DNA from: Opitutales bacterium
Lineage (GTDB): Bacteria; Verrucomicrobiota; Verrucomicrobiia; Opitutales; Seribacteraceae
DNA: 32,013 nt
NCBI GenBank assembly: GCA_029251885.1
Contig: JAQXCL010000070.1
Location: 1 to 32,013, forward strand
Reading direction: 5' to 3'
The notes below the pieces were generated by a model. That model saw only the letters and a list, made by a program, of their open reading frames with translations. It did not search any database and was not told where the DNA came from. Both the position numbers and the translations under genes were made by a program. This document shows, piece after piece, positions 18,183 to 29,843 of this stretch (positions are counted from its first letter, which is position 1; each line of letters starts with the position of its first letter).

Positions 18183-19946
18183 ATGAAATTGAAATTACTG
18201 TTTTTACTAACTGCCCTTGTCTTGACCGCACCTGTGTTCTCACAATTAATCGCCGCTGCCCCCTCTGAGCAATTACCTCTATCAAGACCCTATGCATGGA
18301 CAACCGACCACCTACAAATTGGGGTTCGGTGGCAACCTTTTGGACTTCCCGGGTGCGAACTTTACGATGCCAACCGACCACTAATATCACAGCACAGTAG
18401 TTATGCCCAATTTTGGGTAAGTTGGAATGCGGTGGAACCAAATGAACAAAATACGGATTACAAGAATCATATGTCCGGTCATTTACAATCGATCGAAAAT
18501 GCGGTTAATTTGTGCGTTGAACGAGGGGTGAAGGTCGAATTTGTGATGTGGCATACACCCAGGTGGGCATCGGTTTCTGGAAACGCTGGACCTTGGCGTC
18601 CCAAAGCAGGTCTGCACGCCGAATTCATCACCCGAATTGCTGATCATTTTAAAGGTCGTGTGGACGCCTATCAACTCTACCACGAAGTAAACCTACAAGG
18701 TATGATGAATGAAGCCGATTCTGACTTTATCATAAAAGAGATTTTCAAAAAAGGTACCAAAGCTGTCCGCTCGGTCTACGACCGAGAACCGAGAATGCCA
18801 GTAATAATATCCACCTCGGGAACTTCTCCCTGTGGAGGTTGCGAATCTCTCGCTGGATTAAAAGGAAAGGGTGCTGTGGCCGTGGATGATTACTACGATC
18901 AGCAAATTGCCTCCACCGAAATGATGAATGGAATCGATGCCCTCAACATGAATGTATCCGACCACTTCAACGGCTATGGGATGATGGATGGACAAATCAT
19001 TCCTAATGTCTGGGGCCAATATGATTTGGTCCGAAGCAAACTGGATGCTGCCAATTTACATTCCAAAAAAATTCTCTCTTCTGAATCCTGGATAGTCTGG
19101 GATAATTCGGGCAAAAATCATGATGTCAATGCTGACGGAGTAAAAGACGAGAAAGATTCTTTCGATAAAACAGTTACCATCTTTGGGAAATTATTGGAAA
19201 GAGGTTTAAATACCATGAATATGCCTTGGTGTGACAATTCAAGTAGTTGGTCGATGGGCTTGGTCAAACGAGTAGATTACAACGGCAGAATCAAACAATT
19301 AAAACCCAAATGGGTTATTCCTTCCAATGACGGAGGACCTGATATCATAGGCCGTAAGATCGGGTTAAGGGGCGACTCCGATGACACAATGATACCTGTA
19401 GAGGTACAATCCAGTGGACATCCATTCACCGAAGCAAACTATATTAATCCTGGGGACCCCAACCACCTTCATTACTATGTCTGGCGTTGGTATGCACAAA
19501 TATCTGGAGGTTCTGACGAAGTGATTCGCCATGCACTTGCTGGTGAGCTGGGAAATAATATCAAAGCAGAAGGAATGGGGATGACAGGAAAGGAACAATA
19601 CCGAATTTCTTCTTACAACCGCTCAAAAAAATCCTTCACCGTGCTTATTTATTCTGGAGGAGCAAATGGAAAAGGATGGGCAAATGTTTCAATACCTTCA
19701 ACCATTCAAAACGGAAAATATTATAACAACGAGCACTCAAAGATAGACTTTCGTGGAGAAGGCATAAAGAACGCACGAAAGTATGCTACAAGAATTATAA
19801 CCAAGGGAATAAGTCGTAAAGATGGAAGCGACCAGAACGTCAAAGAGATCGTACTGAAAAACCAAGTGGTCAGAGAAGGAAAACTTACCGCCCGTGTCGA
19901 TGGGATGAACAAATTCACCACTATCGAATTCTCACCAATCAATTAA
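18183..19946 (+). CDS. Secreted putative glycoside hydrolase (TIM-barrel, clan GH-A-like; track start 18132)
   Basis: Signal peptide MKLKLLFLLTALVLTAPVFSQ; WNAVEPNE, FVMWHTPRWAS, FITRIADHFKGRVDAYQLYHEVNLQG, SSESWIVWDNSG. Confidence 0.65.
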   Translation: MKLKLLFLLTALVLTAPVFSQLIAAAPSEQLPLSRPYAWTTDHLQIGVRWQPFGLPGCELYDANRPLISQHSSYAQFWVSWNAVEPNEQNTDYKNHMSGHLQSIENAVNLCVERGVKVEFVMWHTPRWASVSGNAGPWRPKAGLHAEFITRIADHFKGRVDAYQLYHEVNLQGMMNEADSDFIIKEIFKKGTKAVRSVYDREPRMPVIISTSGTSPCGGCESLAGLKGKGAVAVDDYYDQQIASTEMMNGIDALNMNVSDHFNGYGMMDGQIIPNVWGQYDLVRSKLDAANLHSKKILSSESWIVWDNSGKNHDVNADGVKDEKDSFDKTVTIFGKLLERGLNTMNMPWCDNSSSWSMGLVKRVDYNGRIKQLKPKWVIPSNDGGPDIIGRKIGLRGDSDDTMIPVEVQSSGHPFTEANYINPGDPNHLHYYVWRWYAQISGGSDEVIRHALAGELGNNIKAEGMGMTGKEQYRISSYNRSKKSFTVLIYSGGANGKGWANVSIPSTIQNGKYYNNEHSKIDFRGEGIKNARKYATRIITKGISRKDGSDQNVKEIVLKNQVVREGKLTARVDGMNKFTTIEFSPIN

Positions 19947-20398
19947 AGATCAGTTATATCCTTGTCTGCTTTTAATATTTTTTTTGCATCCCGCAGCTCT
20001 TTTCCCCTCGTAAAAACTTTGTGAGTCCACAGAGCTCGTCTTGATTCCCCAGGCAGGCGATTTAAAACATTGGCCACTACAAGACAAACAGACAAACAAA
20101 GTAAGGAAAATACAGAAGGGTCGTAGAGAAAAAGGAACACCATAGCTGATAGCAGAATAAAAAGAATCACGAGAATTCGAACGCCATAGACTAACCTTTT
20201 ACAATTCTTCAAATATTGCATCACTGACCCACAGGTCACACAGTGTGGAATCTCCATGTTTTCAGAATAGGCACCACCATCTAAATCAGCGCGGGGTACA
20301 GTTGTCCATTTTCTACGATAATCGGTAAAGCATGAACAAGTTGAGCACCACGGTTCTTCTTTTTTCTCCTCGCTTAGGTCAACGATTTCATCTTCCAT
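19943..20398 (-). CDS. Hypothetical membrane protein with zinc-ribbon-like N-terminus
   Basis: EEPWCSTCSCFTDYRRKW...IPHCVTCGSVMQY (two CxxC knuckles), then two hydrophobic segments and a basic tail. Confidence 0.6.
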   Translation of the reverse strand: MEDEIVDLSEEKKEEPWCSTCSCFTDYRRKWTTVPRADLDGGAYSENMEIPHCVTCGSVMQYLKNCKRLVYGVRILVILFILLSAMVFLFLYDPSVFSLLCLSVCLVVANVLNRLPGESRRALWTHKVFTRGKELRDAKKILKADKDITDL

Positions 20399-20525
20399 TT
20401 GTTTACCCTGTACAAGATGATTGAACTTCGCAAGTCCATGACAATCAGCTGCAATAATGCTATCTAAGAACTACTGTTCTATCCGTTTTACATTGGGAGA
20501 TATCTTATCCATTCTTTGAAATTAA

Positions 20526-21647
20526 ATGGACCCAAAAAGAACAAAGGATGAACGAGATGGTCGAATGCTGTTAAATTCGGTTCCTGGAGTTGGTCCCATT
20601 ACCCTTAGTCGTTTACTCGAAAATTTCCACAATGACCCTTGGGAAATTCTCGATGCCAATGAATCCGAGCTAAAAAGGGTTAGAGGGGTGGGGGAACAAG
20701 CATCCGCAGCTATTTGCAAAGCTCAATCAACTGGATGGTTAGATAAAGAAAAAGAAAAACTAGCTAAGATGGGTGGACATTTTCTCCTAAGTTCTGAGAT
20801 TTCCAAATATTTAAAAGAGCTATGCGATCCACCAATCGGATTGTATTGCCTTGGGGAAATACCGAAGATGCCTTGCATCTCCATTGTAGGCACTCGCATT
20901 CCGTCGATGTACGGAAAGAAAATGGCCCGTAAAATCGCCTCGGAATTGGCAGAGTCTGGAATATGCATCGTTTCAGGTATGGCTAGGGGAGTGGATAGTG
21001 CTGCCCACGAAGGAGCTCTAGAAGCAGGTGGAAAAACACTGGCATTTCTGGGTAGCGGGCTTGATATCATCTATCCTCCGGAAAACCTCAACCTCTACCG
21101 AAAGATTCAAAATTCTGGAGCTGTTCTTTCAGAGTTTCCCTTGGGCAGAAGAGCGGATCGTCGAACTTTCCCGATGAGAAACCGCTTGGTTGCTGGAGTT
21201 TCCCTAGGGGTATTAGTCATAGAATCTGCAAAATCCGGAGGGAGTATGATTACAGCAAAATTTGCTGCAGAACAGGGCAGAACTGTATTTGCACTTCCCG
21301 GTAGAGTGGACCAAACAGAATCACAAGGATGCTTGGACCTACTAAGGGATGGAGCCACTCTTGTTCGTAATTCTGGAGATATATTAGATGAAGTGGCACC
21401 GATGCTCGATTTTGCTTCCTTATCATATCCAAGTGGTGATTTATCTGTTAAGAAAAAAGACTATTCTTCACTCGATAGTGACGAACAAATAATAATGGAA
21501 AAATTAGGGGGGGGAGATGCTTTTACCGTCGACCACTTTGACCAAGTTACGCAATTGGCACTTCCCCAAATTATGTCCACCTTAACCATGCTGGAAATTC
21601 GTGGATTAATTCAAAAGCGAACGGACGGTTCCTACGAAGCCACATAA
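20526..21647 (+). CDS. dprA: DNA-processing protein DprA/Smf
   Basis: N-terminal HhH-like region; SIVGTRIPSMYGKKMARKIASELAESGICIVSGMARGVDSAAHEGALEAGGKTLAFLGSGLDIIYPPEN; FPMRNRLVAGVS; C-terminal wHTH-like domain. Confidence 0.95.
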   Translation: MDPKRTKDERDGRMLLNSVPGVGPITLSRLLENFHNDPWEILDANESELKRVRGVGEQASAAICKAQSTGWLDKEKEKLAKMGGHFLLSSEISKYLKELCDPPIGLYCLGEIPKMPCISIVGTRIPSMYGKKMARKIASELAESGICIVSGMARGVDSAAHEGALEAGGKTLAFLGSGLDIIYPPENLNLYRKIQNSGAVLSEFPLGRRADRRTFPMRNRLVAGVSLGVLVIESAKSGGSMITAKFAAEQGRTVFALPGRVDQTESQGCLDLLRDGATLVRNSGDILDEVAPMLDFASLSYPSGDLSVKKKDYSSLDSDEQIIMEKLGGGDAFTVDHFDQVTQLALPQIMSTLTMLEIRGLIQKRTDGSYEAT

Positions 21648-21716
21648 TTTTCACTTTTTCAAAAACTTTATATTTGTATGGTTGCCTTTGCCAAATTTGC
21701 GCCATTGAATAAATAG

Positions 21717-21813
21717 CTGTTTAGGGGAGCCCGGGGATGATGGGCTGAGAAGTTGGATCCATTCCGCCAACGACCCTCCGAACCTGATGCGTTTTGCGCC
21801 GTAGGGAAAACTT
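21717..21813 (+). promoter_or_regulatory. TPP riboswitch (THI element) upstream of thiC
   Basis: AGGGGAGCCCGGGGATGATGGGCTGAGA...GACCCTCCGAACCTGATGCGTTTTGCGCCGTAGGGAA contains the conserved GCTGAGA, ACCCT..GAACCTGAT and GTAGGGAA boxes. P1 closes by GTTT(21719-21722)/AAAC(21808-21811). Confidence 0.95.
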
Positions 21814-21838
21814 TTTCTTTAATCGCATAAAGAAAAGG
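21811..21838 (+). promoter_or_regulatory. Candidate expression-platform hairpin of the TPP riboswitch
   Basis: CTTTTTCTTTA-ATCGCA-TAAAGAAAAGG, an 11 bp stem with one G.U that abuts P1 and is not followed by a T-tract. Confidence 0.6.
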
Positions 21839-21852
21839 CTCTACGACAACGA

Positions 21853-24006
<2,154 letters not shown>

Positions 24007-24007
<1 letters not shown>

Positions 24008-24666
24008 TGGAGCACCCTTTAGCCATATTGATTTCCGCCGCATCACTAAGGGATGGTGAGGCAGGTATTATATCGGATTTATTTGAAGTGGGTTTGCAAA
24101 GATTTCACCTTCGCAAACCAGATGCCACAGCACCCGAAGTAGCAAAACTCTTAGGTCAAATTCCCGATATTTATCATGGTCGGATTGTCCTCCATCGCTT
24201 TCCTGAGTTAATAAAAGATTTTTCGCTTTGTGGATACCATCATTACTCAAAAGAAAAACTGGTCGAAACGAAGGGGACGATTAGTCGTTCGCTCCATAAA
24301 CTTGATGAACTTAAGAATTTAAATGAACCATTAGATTATTGCTTCTTTGGTCCAGTTTATGAATCAATTTCCAAAAAAGGATATATTCCCAAGGTTTCTT
24401 TACCCGAGTTGGGTGGTCTTCTTTACAACTTAAAGAAAGAAAGTTCTAAGAAACCATTAATTTATGCCCTAGGTGGAGTAAGAAGGCGTAAAATACCTGA
24501 ACTTTTTAACCTCGGGTTCGATGGTGTAACTTTACTTGGATCGATTTGGGGGAAAAAAGACCCGGTTGCTGCATTTGAACGATATCAATTCATCGAGCGA
24601 AGCGTTTGGGCTAAAAAGGAAAAGGAAAATGGAATCCTAAAAAGGTTACTAGGAAAAGAAGATTGA
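24007..24666 (+). CDS. ThiE/TenI-family protein (thiamine phosphate synthase-like, Bacteroidetes ThiE2-like)
   Basis: GLQRFHLRKPDAT, IVLHRFPELIKDFSLCGYHHYS, ISRSLHKLDELKN, YCFFGPVYESISKKGYIP, IYALGGV, GFDGVTLLGSIW. Confidence 0.82.
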
Positions 24667-25308
24667 GTGCCTATGAACAATTCAATCATGTGCCTAACCC
24701 GAGATTGCTCTGAGTATTCCCACGACCAGCAAGTAAAAGATTTTATTCAAGGAGGAGGGCAACTCATTCAGTTACGATCAAAATCTATTCCAAATGAAGT
24801 TTTGTACCACCAGGCAAACAAGGCGGTGACTTATGCCAAGTCATACGGGGCAAAACTTATTATAAACGACCACATTGAACTGACTCATAAAGTAGATGCT
24901 CACGGGGTGCATCTTGGTGCAAACGATGGATCGATAGCAGAAGCCAGAAAAATTCTGCCTTCTGGGAAAATTATTGGAAAAACCGTACATTCGATCAAAG
25001 AAGCTTTATCTGCCAAAAAAGATAAACCCGATTATGTCGGGATGGGACCTTACCGAATCTCTTCCACCAAAAAAGATCTCCAACCCGTTTTGAGTAACTA
25101 TCAATTTCAACAGATTGTGAAAATTCTAGACCCAATACCCGTCTATTTGATTGGTGGTTTGTCCAAAGATGATTTTTCATTGATCGAATCTCTTGGTGTT
25201 CAAGGACTCGCCTTGTGCTCGGCTTTATTTTCCGGTAAAAACCTTACAGATCAGACAAGATTGGCAGTTGATAAAAGCCAAGCCTATTCCCGTCTTACAA
25301 TTTACTAG
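24667..25308 (+). CDS. thiE: Thiamine phosphate synthase
   Basis: GGGQLIQLRSKSIPNEV, LIINDHIELTHKVDAHGVHLGANDGSIAEARKILPSGKIIGKTVHSIKEAL, YVGMGPYRISSTK, VYLIGGLSKDD. Confidence 0.9.
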   Translation: MPMNNSIMCLTRDCSEYSHDQQVKDFIQGGGQLIQLRSKSIPNEVLYHQANKAVTYAKSYGAKLIINDHIELTHKVDAHGVHLGANDGSIAEARKILPSGKIIGKTVHSIKEALSAKKDKPDYVGMGPYRISSTKKDLQPVLSNYQFQQIVKILDPIPVYLIGGLSKDDFSLIESLGVQGLALCSALFSGKNLTDQTRLAVDKSQAYSRLTIY

Positions 25309-25314
25309 TTTGCT

Positions 25315-26088
25315 ATGAAAACTGACCCTTTAGAAATTGCTGGTGTTACATTTACTTCCCGTCTGTTTGTAGGAACTGGTAAGTTTTCATCCGGTCAAGT
25401 TCTCCAGGAAACTGTAAGGTCAAGTAAATCAGAGCTGATCACCGTAGCGATGAAGCGTGCTAATCCACGCGGTCTAGAAGATTCGATCCTTGATTATTTA
25501 TCAGATAAGAACATCAGAATCCTACCAAATACTTCAGGCGTAAGGAATGCCAAGGAAGCTATATTTGTGGCTCAAATGGCGAGAGAGGCTCTTAATACTA
25601 ACTGGTTAAAACTCGAGATTCATCCCGACCCGAAATACCTAATGCCTGACCCCATTGAAACTCTCTTAGCTACAGAACAGTTAGCCAAAGAAGGATTTGT
25701 TGTCTTGCCTTACTGCCACGCAGATCCTGTGCTTTGCAAAAGGCTTGAAGATGCGGGTGCCTCAGCTGTTATGCCTTTGGGATCTCCCATAGGAAGCAAT
25801 CGCGGTCTGGAAAGTCGGGAGTTTTTACGGATTATCATCGAACAGTCAGAGCTCCCAGTTGTAGTAGATGCAGGCATAGGTGCCCCCTCGCATGCAGCCG
25901 AAGCTTTAGAGATGGGTGCATCAGCTGTATTAGTAAATACCGCATTGGCAGCTGCCAAAGATCCCTCCCAAATGGGAATTGCCTTCAGGAAATCGGTTGA
26001 TGCTGGAAGACTTGCATATCTCGCTGGCTTGGGTGGGAAATCTCGCACAGCTCAAGCAACATCACCGCTTACAAGCTTCTTAGACTAA
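25315..26088 (+). CDS. thiG: Thiazole synthase
   Basis: [111 protein letters not shown]. Confidence 0.98.
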   Translation: MKTDPLEIAGVTFTSRLFVGTGKFSSGQVLQETVRSSKSELITVAMKRANPRGLEDSILDYLSDKNIRILPNTSGVRNAKEAIFVAQMAREALNTNWLKLEIHPDPKYLMPDPIETLLATEQLAKEGFVVLPYCHADPVLCKRLEDAGASAVMPLGSPIGSNRGLESREFLRIIIEQSELPVVVDAGIGAPSHAAEALEMGASAVLVNTALAAAKDPSQMGIAFRKSVDAGRLAYLAGLGGKSRTAQATSPLTSFLD

Positions 26089-26096
26089 ATTTTTCC

Positions 26097-27299
26097 GTGA
26101 CAAAACACTCCTCTTTTTCACACTTTTTAAAAAGTCAGGACTGGTCCGCACATTCCTCGAGCCTCCAGCAAATTGGTCCCCAGCAAATTGAATTTGCACT
26201 CAAGCGGCAAGGGCAGGGCGGAATCGATGATTTAAGAGCCCTACTTTCTCCACTGGCTGGAGAAAAATATCTCGAAGATATGGCCAATCTCAGTCATTCC
26301 CTCACCCGAAAGCGGTTTGGCCAAGCAATTCGACTGTTCGCCCCCATGTATCTGTCGAATGAATGTAACAATATTTGCGACTATTGCGGTTTCAGTATGC
26401 ATAATCAGATCGCACGCAAAACACTGACCGATTTAGAAATTCTGCGGGAAGCCGGAATTCTCAAGAAACGAGGCTTTGATCATGTTTTGCTTGTAACTGG
26501 AGAGTCAAACCAACAGGTAGGTATGAATTACCTATCCCATGCAATTGATCTGCTTCGTCCGCACTTTGCTAACCTCTCTATCGAAGTACAACCTTTGAGT
26601 TTAGATAATTATTCTTCCCTCATTGAACGAGGCATCCATGCAGTAATGGTTTATCAGGAAACCTACGATCAGGAAAGTTACTCCAAGCATCACCTCAAGG
26701 GAAAGAAAACAAACTTTGAATGGCGGCTTGATACTGCTGACCGTCTGGGACAAGCAGTCGTAAATAAAATCGGATTGGGTTGCCTTTTCGGTCTGACGGA
26801 GGACTGGAGGGTGGATGCTTTTTATGCAGGCATGCACTTGGACTATTTAGAAAGACGCTATTGGCAGACCAGTTATTCGATGTCATTCCCAAGGATACGC
26901 CCCTATGAGGGAGATAACATTGTGGCAGTCGACTTAAAGGATCGAGATCTCGTTCAGTTGCTCTGCGCCTTTCGTATATTTAATCATGAATTGGAGATTA
27001 CTCTATCAACCCGGGAAAGCCAACAACTCAGGGAAAACCTTCTCCCATTAGGTGTTACCACAATGAGTGCTGGTTCGAAAACCAATCCAGGTGGCTATGC
27101 AGAAGATTCGCAATCCCTTGAACAGTTCTCCATATCAGACGAAAGGTCTCCGAGAGAAGTCTCTGCCATGCTAAAGTCCAAGGGTTATGATCCTGTATGG
27201 AAAGATTGGGACTCTTCCTATGATAAGCCTCGAATGACAAATCTTGATTCCCCCAGCTTAGAACCAGCAAACTCCCCTCAGGTTGCAGCTTCCTTCTAG
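26097..27299 (+). CDS. thiH: 2-iminoacetate synthase (radical SAM)
   Basis: LFAPMYLSNECNNICDYCGFSMHNQIARKTL (CxxxCxxC), FDHVLLVTGES, SMSFPRIRPYEG, MSAGSKTNPGGY. Confidence 0.95.
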   Translation: MTKHSSFSHFLKSQDWSAHSSSLQQIGPQQIEFALKRQGQGGIDDLRALLSPLAGEKYLEDMANLSHSLTRKRFGQAIRLFAPMYLSNECNNICDYCGFSMHNQIARKTLTDLEILREAGILKKRGFDHVLLVTGESNQQVGMNYLSHAIDLLRPHFANLSIEVQPLSLDNYSSLIERGIHAVMVYQETYDQESYSKHHLKGKKTNFEWRLDTADRLGQAVVNKIGLGCLFGLTEDWRVDAFYAGMHLDYLERRYWQTSYSMSFPRIRPYEGDNIVAVDLKDRDLVQLLCAFRIFNHELEITLSTRESQQLRENLLPLGVTTMSAGSKTNPGGYAEDSQSLEQFSISDERSPREVSAMLKSKGYDPVWKDWDSSYDKPRMTNLDSPSLEPANSPQVAASF

Positions 27300-27314
27300 C
27301 AGGAATTAATAAAC

Positions 27315-28457
27315 ATGACGGAGTTGAATGAAGGCGAAGTTGAGCAGTATAGTAGGCACCTTTCCCTGAAGGACTTCGGTCAGGAAAGTCAAATTAAGCT
27401 AAAAGAATCGTCAGTATTAGTGATAGGGGCGGGTGGATTAGGTTGCCCTGTTCTCCAATACTTAGTTGCTGCCGGTGTGGGCAAAATTGGCATCGTAGAT
27501 AGTGATGTGGTTGAATCCTCCAATCTGCAAAGGCAAATTCTTTTCAACCATGATGATATCGGTACTCCAAAAGCCAAGGTAGCGGCTGCAAAACTTACCC
27601 GCTTAAATCCATTCATCAAAATTCATCCCATTGTTGAACGATTAAAGAAGGGAAACGCTGAATCCCTATTTAGTGATTACGATTTAATTGTGGATGGAAC
27701 AGATAATTTTTCAAGCCGTTACCTGATTAATGATGCATGTATCATTTTTGGAAAAACTTTGATTCATGGATCTATTCACTTATTCGAGGGAATGGTAAGC
27801 GTATTTAACTTTCAGGATGGACCCACCTATCGTTGCCTCTTCCCTGAACAACCTGATTCCTCAAGCATTCCTTCTTGTGCCGAAGCTGGAGTACTTGGCG
27901 TTCTTCCCGGAATCATTGGATGTATGCAGGCAATGGAAGCCATCAAGGTGATCACAGGGCGAGGACAACCTTTATCCGGCAAAGTACTAACCTACGATTC
28001 TCTCACCAACAGTACTCGCATGATTAATCTTCAAGCACTTCCCCAGAGCAGGGAAATTAAAGAACTGCCCGATACATGTGAGCCATGTTCCACCCCATCT
28101 CAAACAAAGTGCCAGAATAAAAAAATTGTAGAGGTTTCTGAGGATGAATTAAGACAAATGATGGCAGAGAAAAAAGATCTGCAAATATTGGATGTACGAG
28201 AAGACTGGGAAAGGTTGCAATCGAGAATCGATCCATCGTTTCATCAACCCTTGGGTAACTTGGTTAACTCGGTGCCCATTTCTCCATTGGATTGCTTAAT
28301 TCCAGAAAAAGATGTTGTTGTTTATTGTAAAGCGGGAGTTCGTAGCCGTATGGCTTGTGAAGCACTTCAATCGATAGGTTTTAATCATCTTTTTAACTTA
28401 ACTCCGGGTATGGACGGTTGGATGCATACATTTCCAGAGTTGACTCATCGTGGATAA
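27315..28457 (+). CDS. thiF: ThiF/MoeB-family adenylyltransferase with C-terminal rhodanese domain
   Basis: YSRHLSLKDFG, VLVIGAGGLGCPVLQYLVAAGVGKIGIVDSDVVESSNLQRQILF, DGTDNFSSRYLINDAC. C-terminal LQILDVREDWE...DVVVYCKAGVRSRMACEAL rhodanese. Confidence 0.93.
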   Translation: MTELNEGEVEQYSRHLSLKDFGQESQIKLKESSVLVIGAGGLGCPVLQYLVAAGVGKIGIVDSDVVESSNLQRQILFNHDDIGTPKAKVAAAKLTRLNPFIKIHPIVERLKKGNAESLFSDYDLIVDGTDNFSSRYLINDACIIFGKTLIHGSIHLFEGMVSVFNFQDGPTYRCLFPEQPDSSSIPSCAEAGVLGVLPGIIGCMQAMEAIKVITGRGQPLSGKVLTYDSLTNSTRMINLQALPQSREIKELPDTCEPCSTPSQTKCQNKKIVEVSEDELRQMMAEKKDLQILDVREDWERLQSRIDPSFHQPLGNLVNSVPISPLDCLIPEKDVVVYCKAGVRSRMACEALQSIGFNHLFNLTPGMDGWMHTFPELTHRG

Positions 28458-29199
28458 ACCCAAATCCAAAAAAATAGGCATCATTGGAGGAACAGATTCT
28501 TCGAGGGGTTCCGGTCTTTTTGCAGACGAAGAGACTATATATGAACTGGGTGATAAACCCATTGCCGTGATCAGTGCAATAACCCAGCAATGCAATTCAT
28601 CCAAAATAAGAATTCATGCGGTTCCAGCCTTAGGTTTGGAAAGTCAATTAGATGGGCTACTTCAGGAAGAACTAGACGCGATCAAAATTGGTATGCTACC
28701 AGACGAATCATCCGTCAGAAAGGTAGGAGAATTCTTAAATAAATCTTCCTGTAAAAAAGTGATCTTAGATCCAGTTCAAATGACAAGCAATGGCCACTCC
28801 CTTATTACCGATGAAGGATGGGAATGCTTAATTAAGGATTTAATACCAAGAGTTAATCTAGTAACCCCAAACATACAAGAAGCCTGTAAATTGCTTAATA
28901 TCAATAACTCGGAAAAAATAAGCCCCGTTTCCCTCGCTAATGAATGCTCAAAACTTGGGGCTCGATCGATTCTCTTAAAAGGAGGTCATGCTGCAGGAGA
29001 GCAGTCAACTGACTTATTGGTTGAGGGCACGAGCCCAGTAATCGAATACAAATGGGAAAGAATTCCTGGAGGCACAGAAGTTCGAGGTACCGGGTGTCGT
29101 CTTGCCTCTGCCATCTCGTGTAACTGGGCAAAAACAAATCATCTTCCCATTTCTGTCAAAGAAGCAGGCAAGTACCTGCAAAATTACATTCGCCGTTAG
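28450..29199 (+). CDS. thiD: Hydroxymethylpyrimidine/phosphomethylpyrimidine kinase, divergent
   Basis: GIIGGTDSSRGSGLFADEETIYELG, DAIKIGMLPD, VILDPVQMTSNGHSL, LVTPNIQEACKLL, SILLKGGHAAG, GTEVRGTGCRLASAIS; GTG start, end of thi operon. Confidence 0.88.
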   Translation: MDKPKSKKIGIIGGTDSSRGSGLFADEETIYELGDKPIAVISAITQQCNSSKIRIHAVPALGLESQLDGLLQEELDAIKIGMLPDESSVRKVGEFLNKSSCKKVILDPVQMTSNGHSLITDEGWECLIKDLIPRVNLVTPNIQEACKLLNINNSEKISPVSLANECSKLGARSILLKGGHAAGEQSTDLLVEGTSPVIEYKWERIPGGTEVRGTGCRLASAISCNWAKTNHLPISVKEAGKYLQNYIRR

Positions 29200-29204
29200 G
29201 CCGC

Positions 29205-29837
29205 TTAGCGACCTAACGCCTTACGGATTAACGCTTCGGTTGTGCAATCTTTACCTAACACATCTGCTGCTCTTCGAACGGCTTGATCCGCATCCGTAGC
29301 CTTGTAACCCAAAGTGAGAAGGGCGGATACAGCATCCCCATAGATTCCTAAATCCTGGGAAAGTGAGGTTTCGTTATCTACTGAAATTGAACTGGTGGAA
29401 CTTATGGCAGGAGAAGCGATCGTTGTGCCCATGGGCAGAACCTTATCCTTTAGTTCAACCACAATTCTTTCAGCAGTCTTCTTTCCTAATCCCTGTGCTT
29501 TGGAAAGCATACCCACATCTCCATGAGCGATTGAATTCTTAAGCGTCGGTAGGGAGAGGGAACCAAGAAGGTTTAAGGCAATTTTTGGACCGATGCCTGA
29601 AACCTTGTCCACAATCATCCGAAAAAAATCACGGGATTCTCGATCAATAAAACCATACAGTGTTTGAGAGTCCTCACGGTAGGTTGCCTGCATATGCAAT
29701 CTCACGGACTCGCCAAGTGCGGGCAATTTCTCGGAAGTTGTCAAGGGAACATGAATTTCATACCCGATACCTCCAGTTTGAATGACCGCCAAGTTCAATT
29801 GGCACTCGATTAGTTTACCTTCAATAAATGCAATCAT
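29205..29837 (-). CDS. ruvA: Holliday junction branch migration protein RuvA
   Basis: MIAFIEGKLIECQLNLAVIQTGGIGYEIHVPLTT, SRDFFRMIVDKVSGIGPKIALNLLGSL, LGKKTAERIVVELKDK, C-terminal ALLTLGYKATDADQAVRRA. Confidence 0.96.
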   Translation of the reverse strand: MIAFIEGKLIECQLNLAVIQTGGIGYEIHVPLTTSEKLPALGESVRLHMQATYREDSQTLYGFIDRESRDFFRMIVDKVSGIGPKIALNLLGSLSLPTLKNSIAHGDVGMLSKAQGLGKKTAERIVVELKDKVLPMGTTIASPAISSTSSISVDNETSLSQDLGIYGDAVSALLTLGYKATDADQAVRRAADVLGKDCTTEALIRKALGR

Positions 29838-29843
29838 TTTTGC

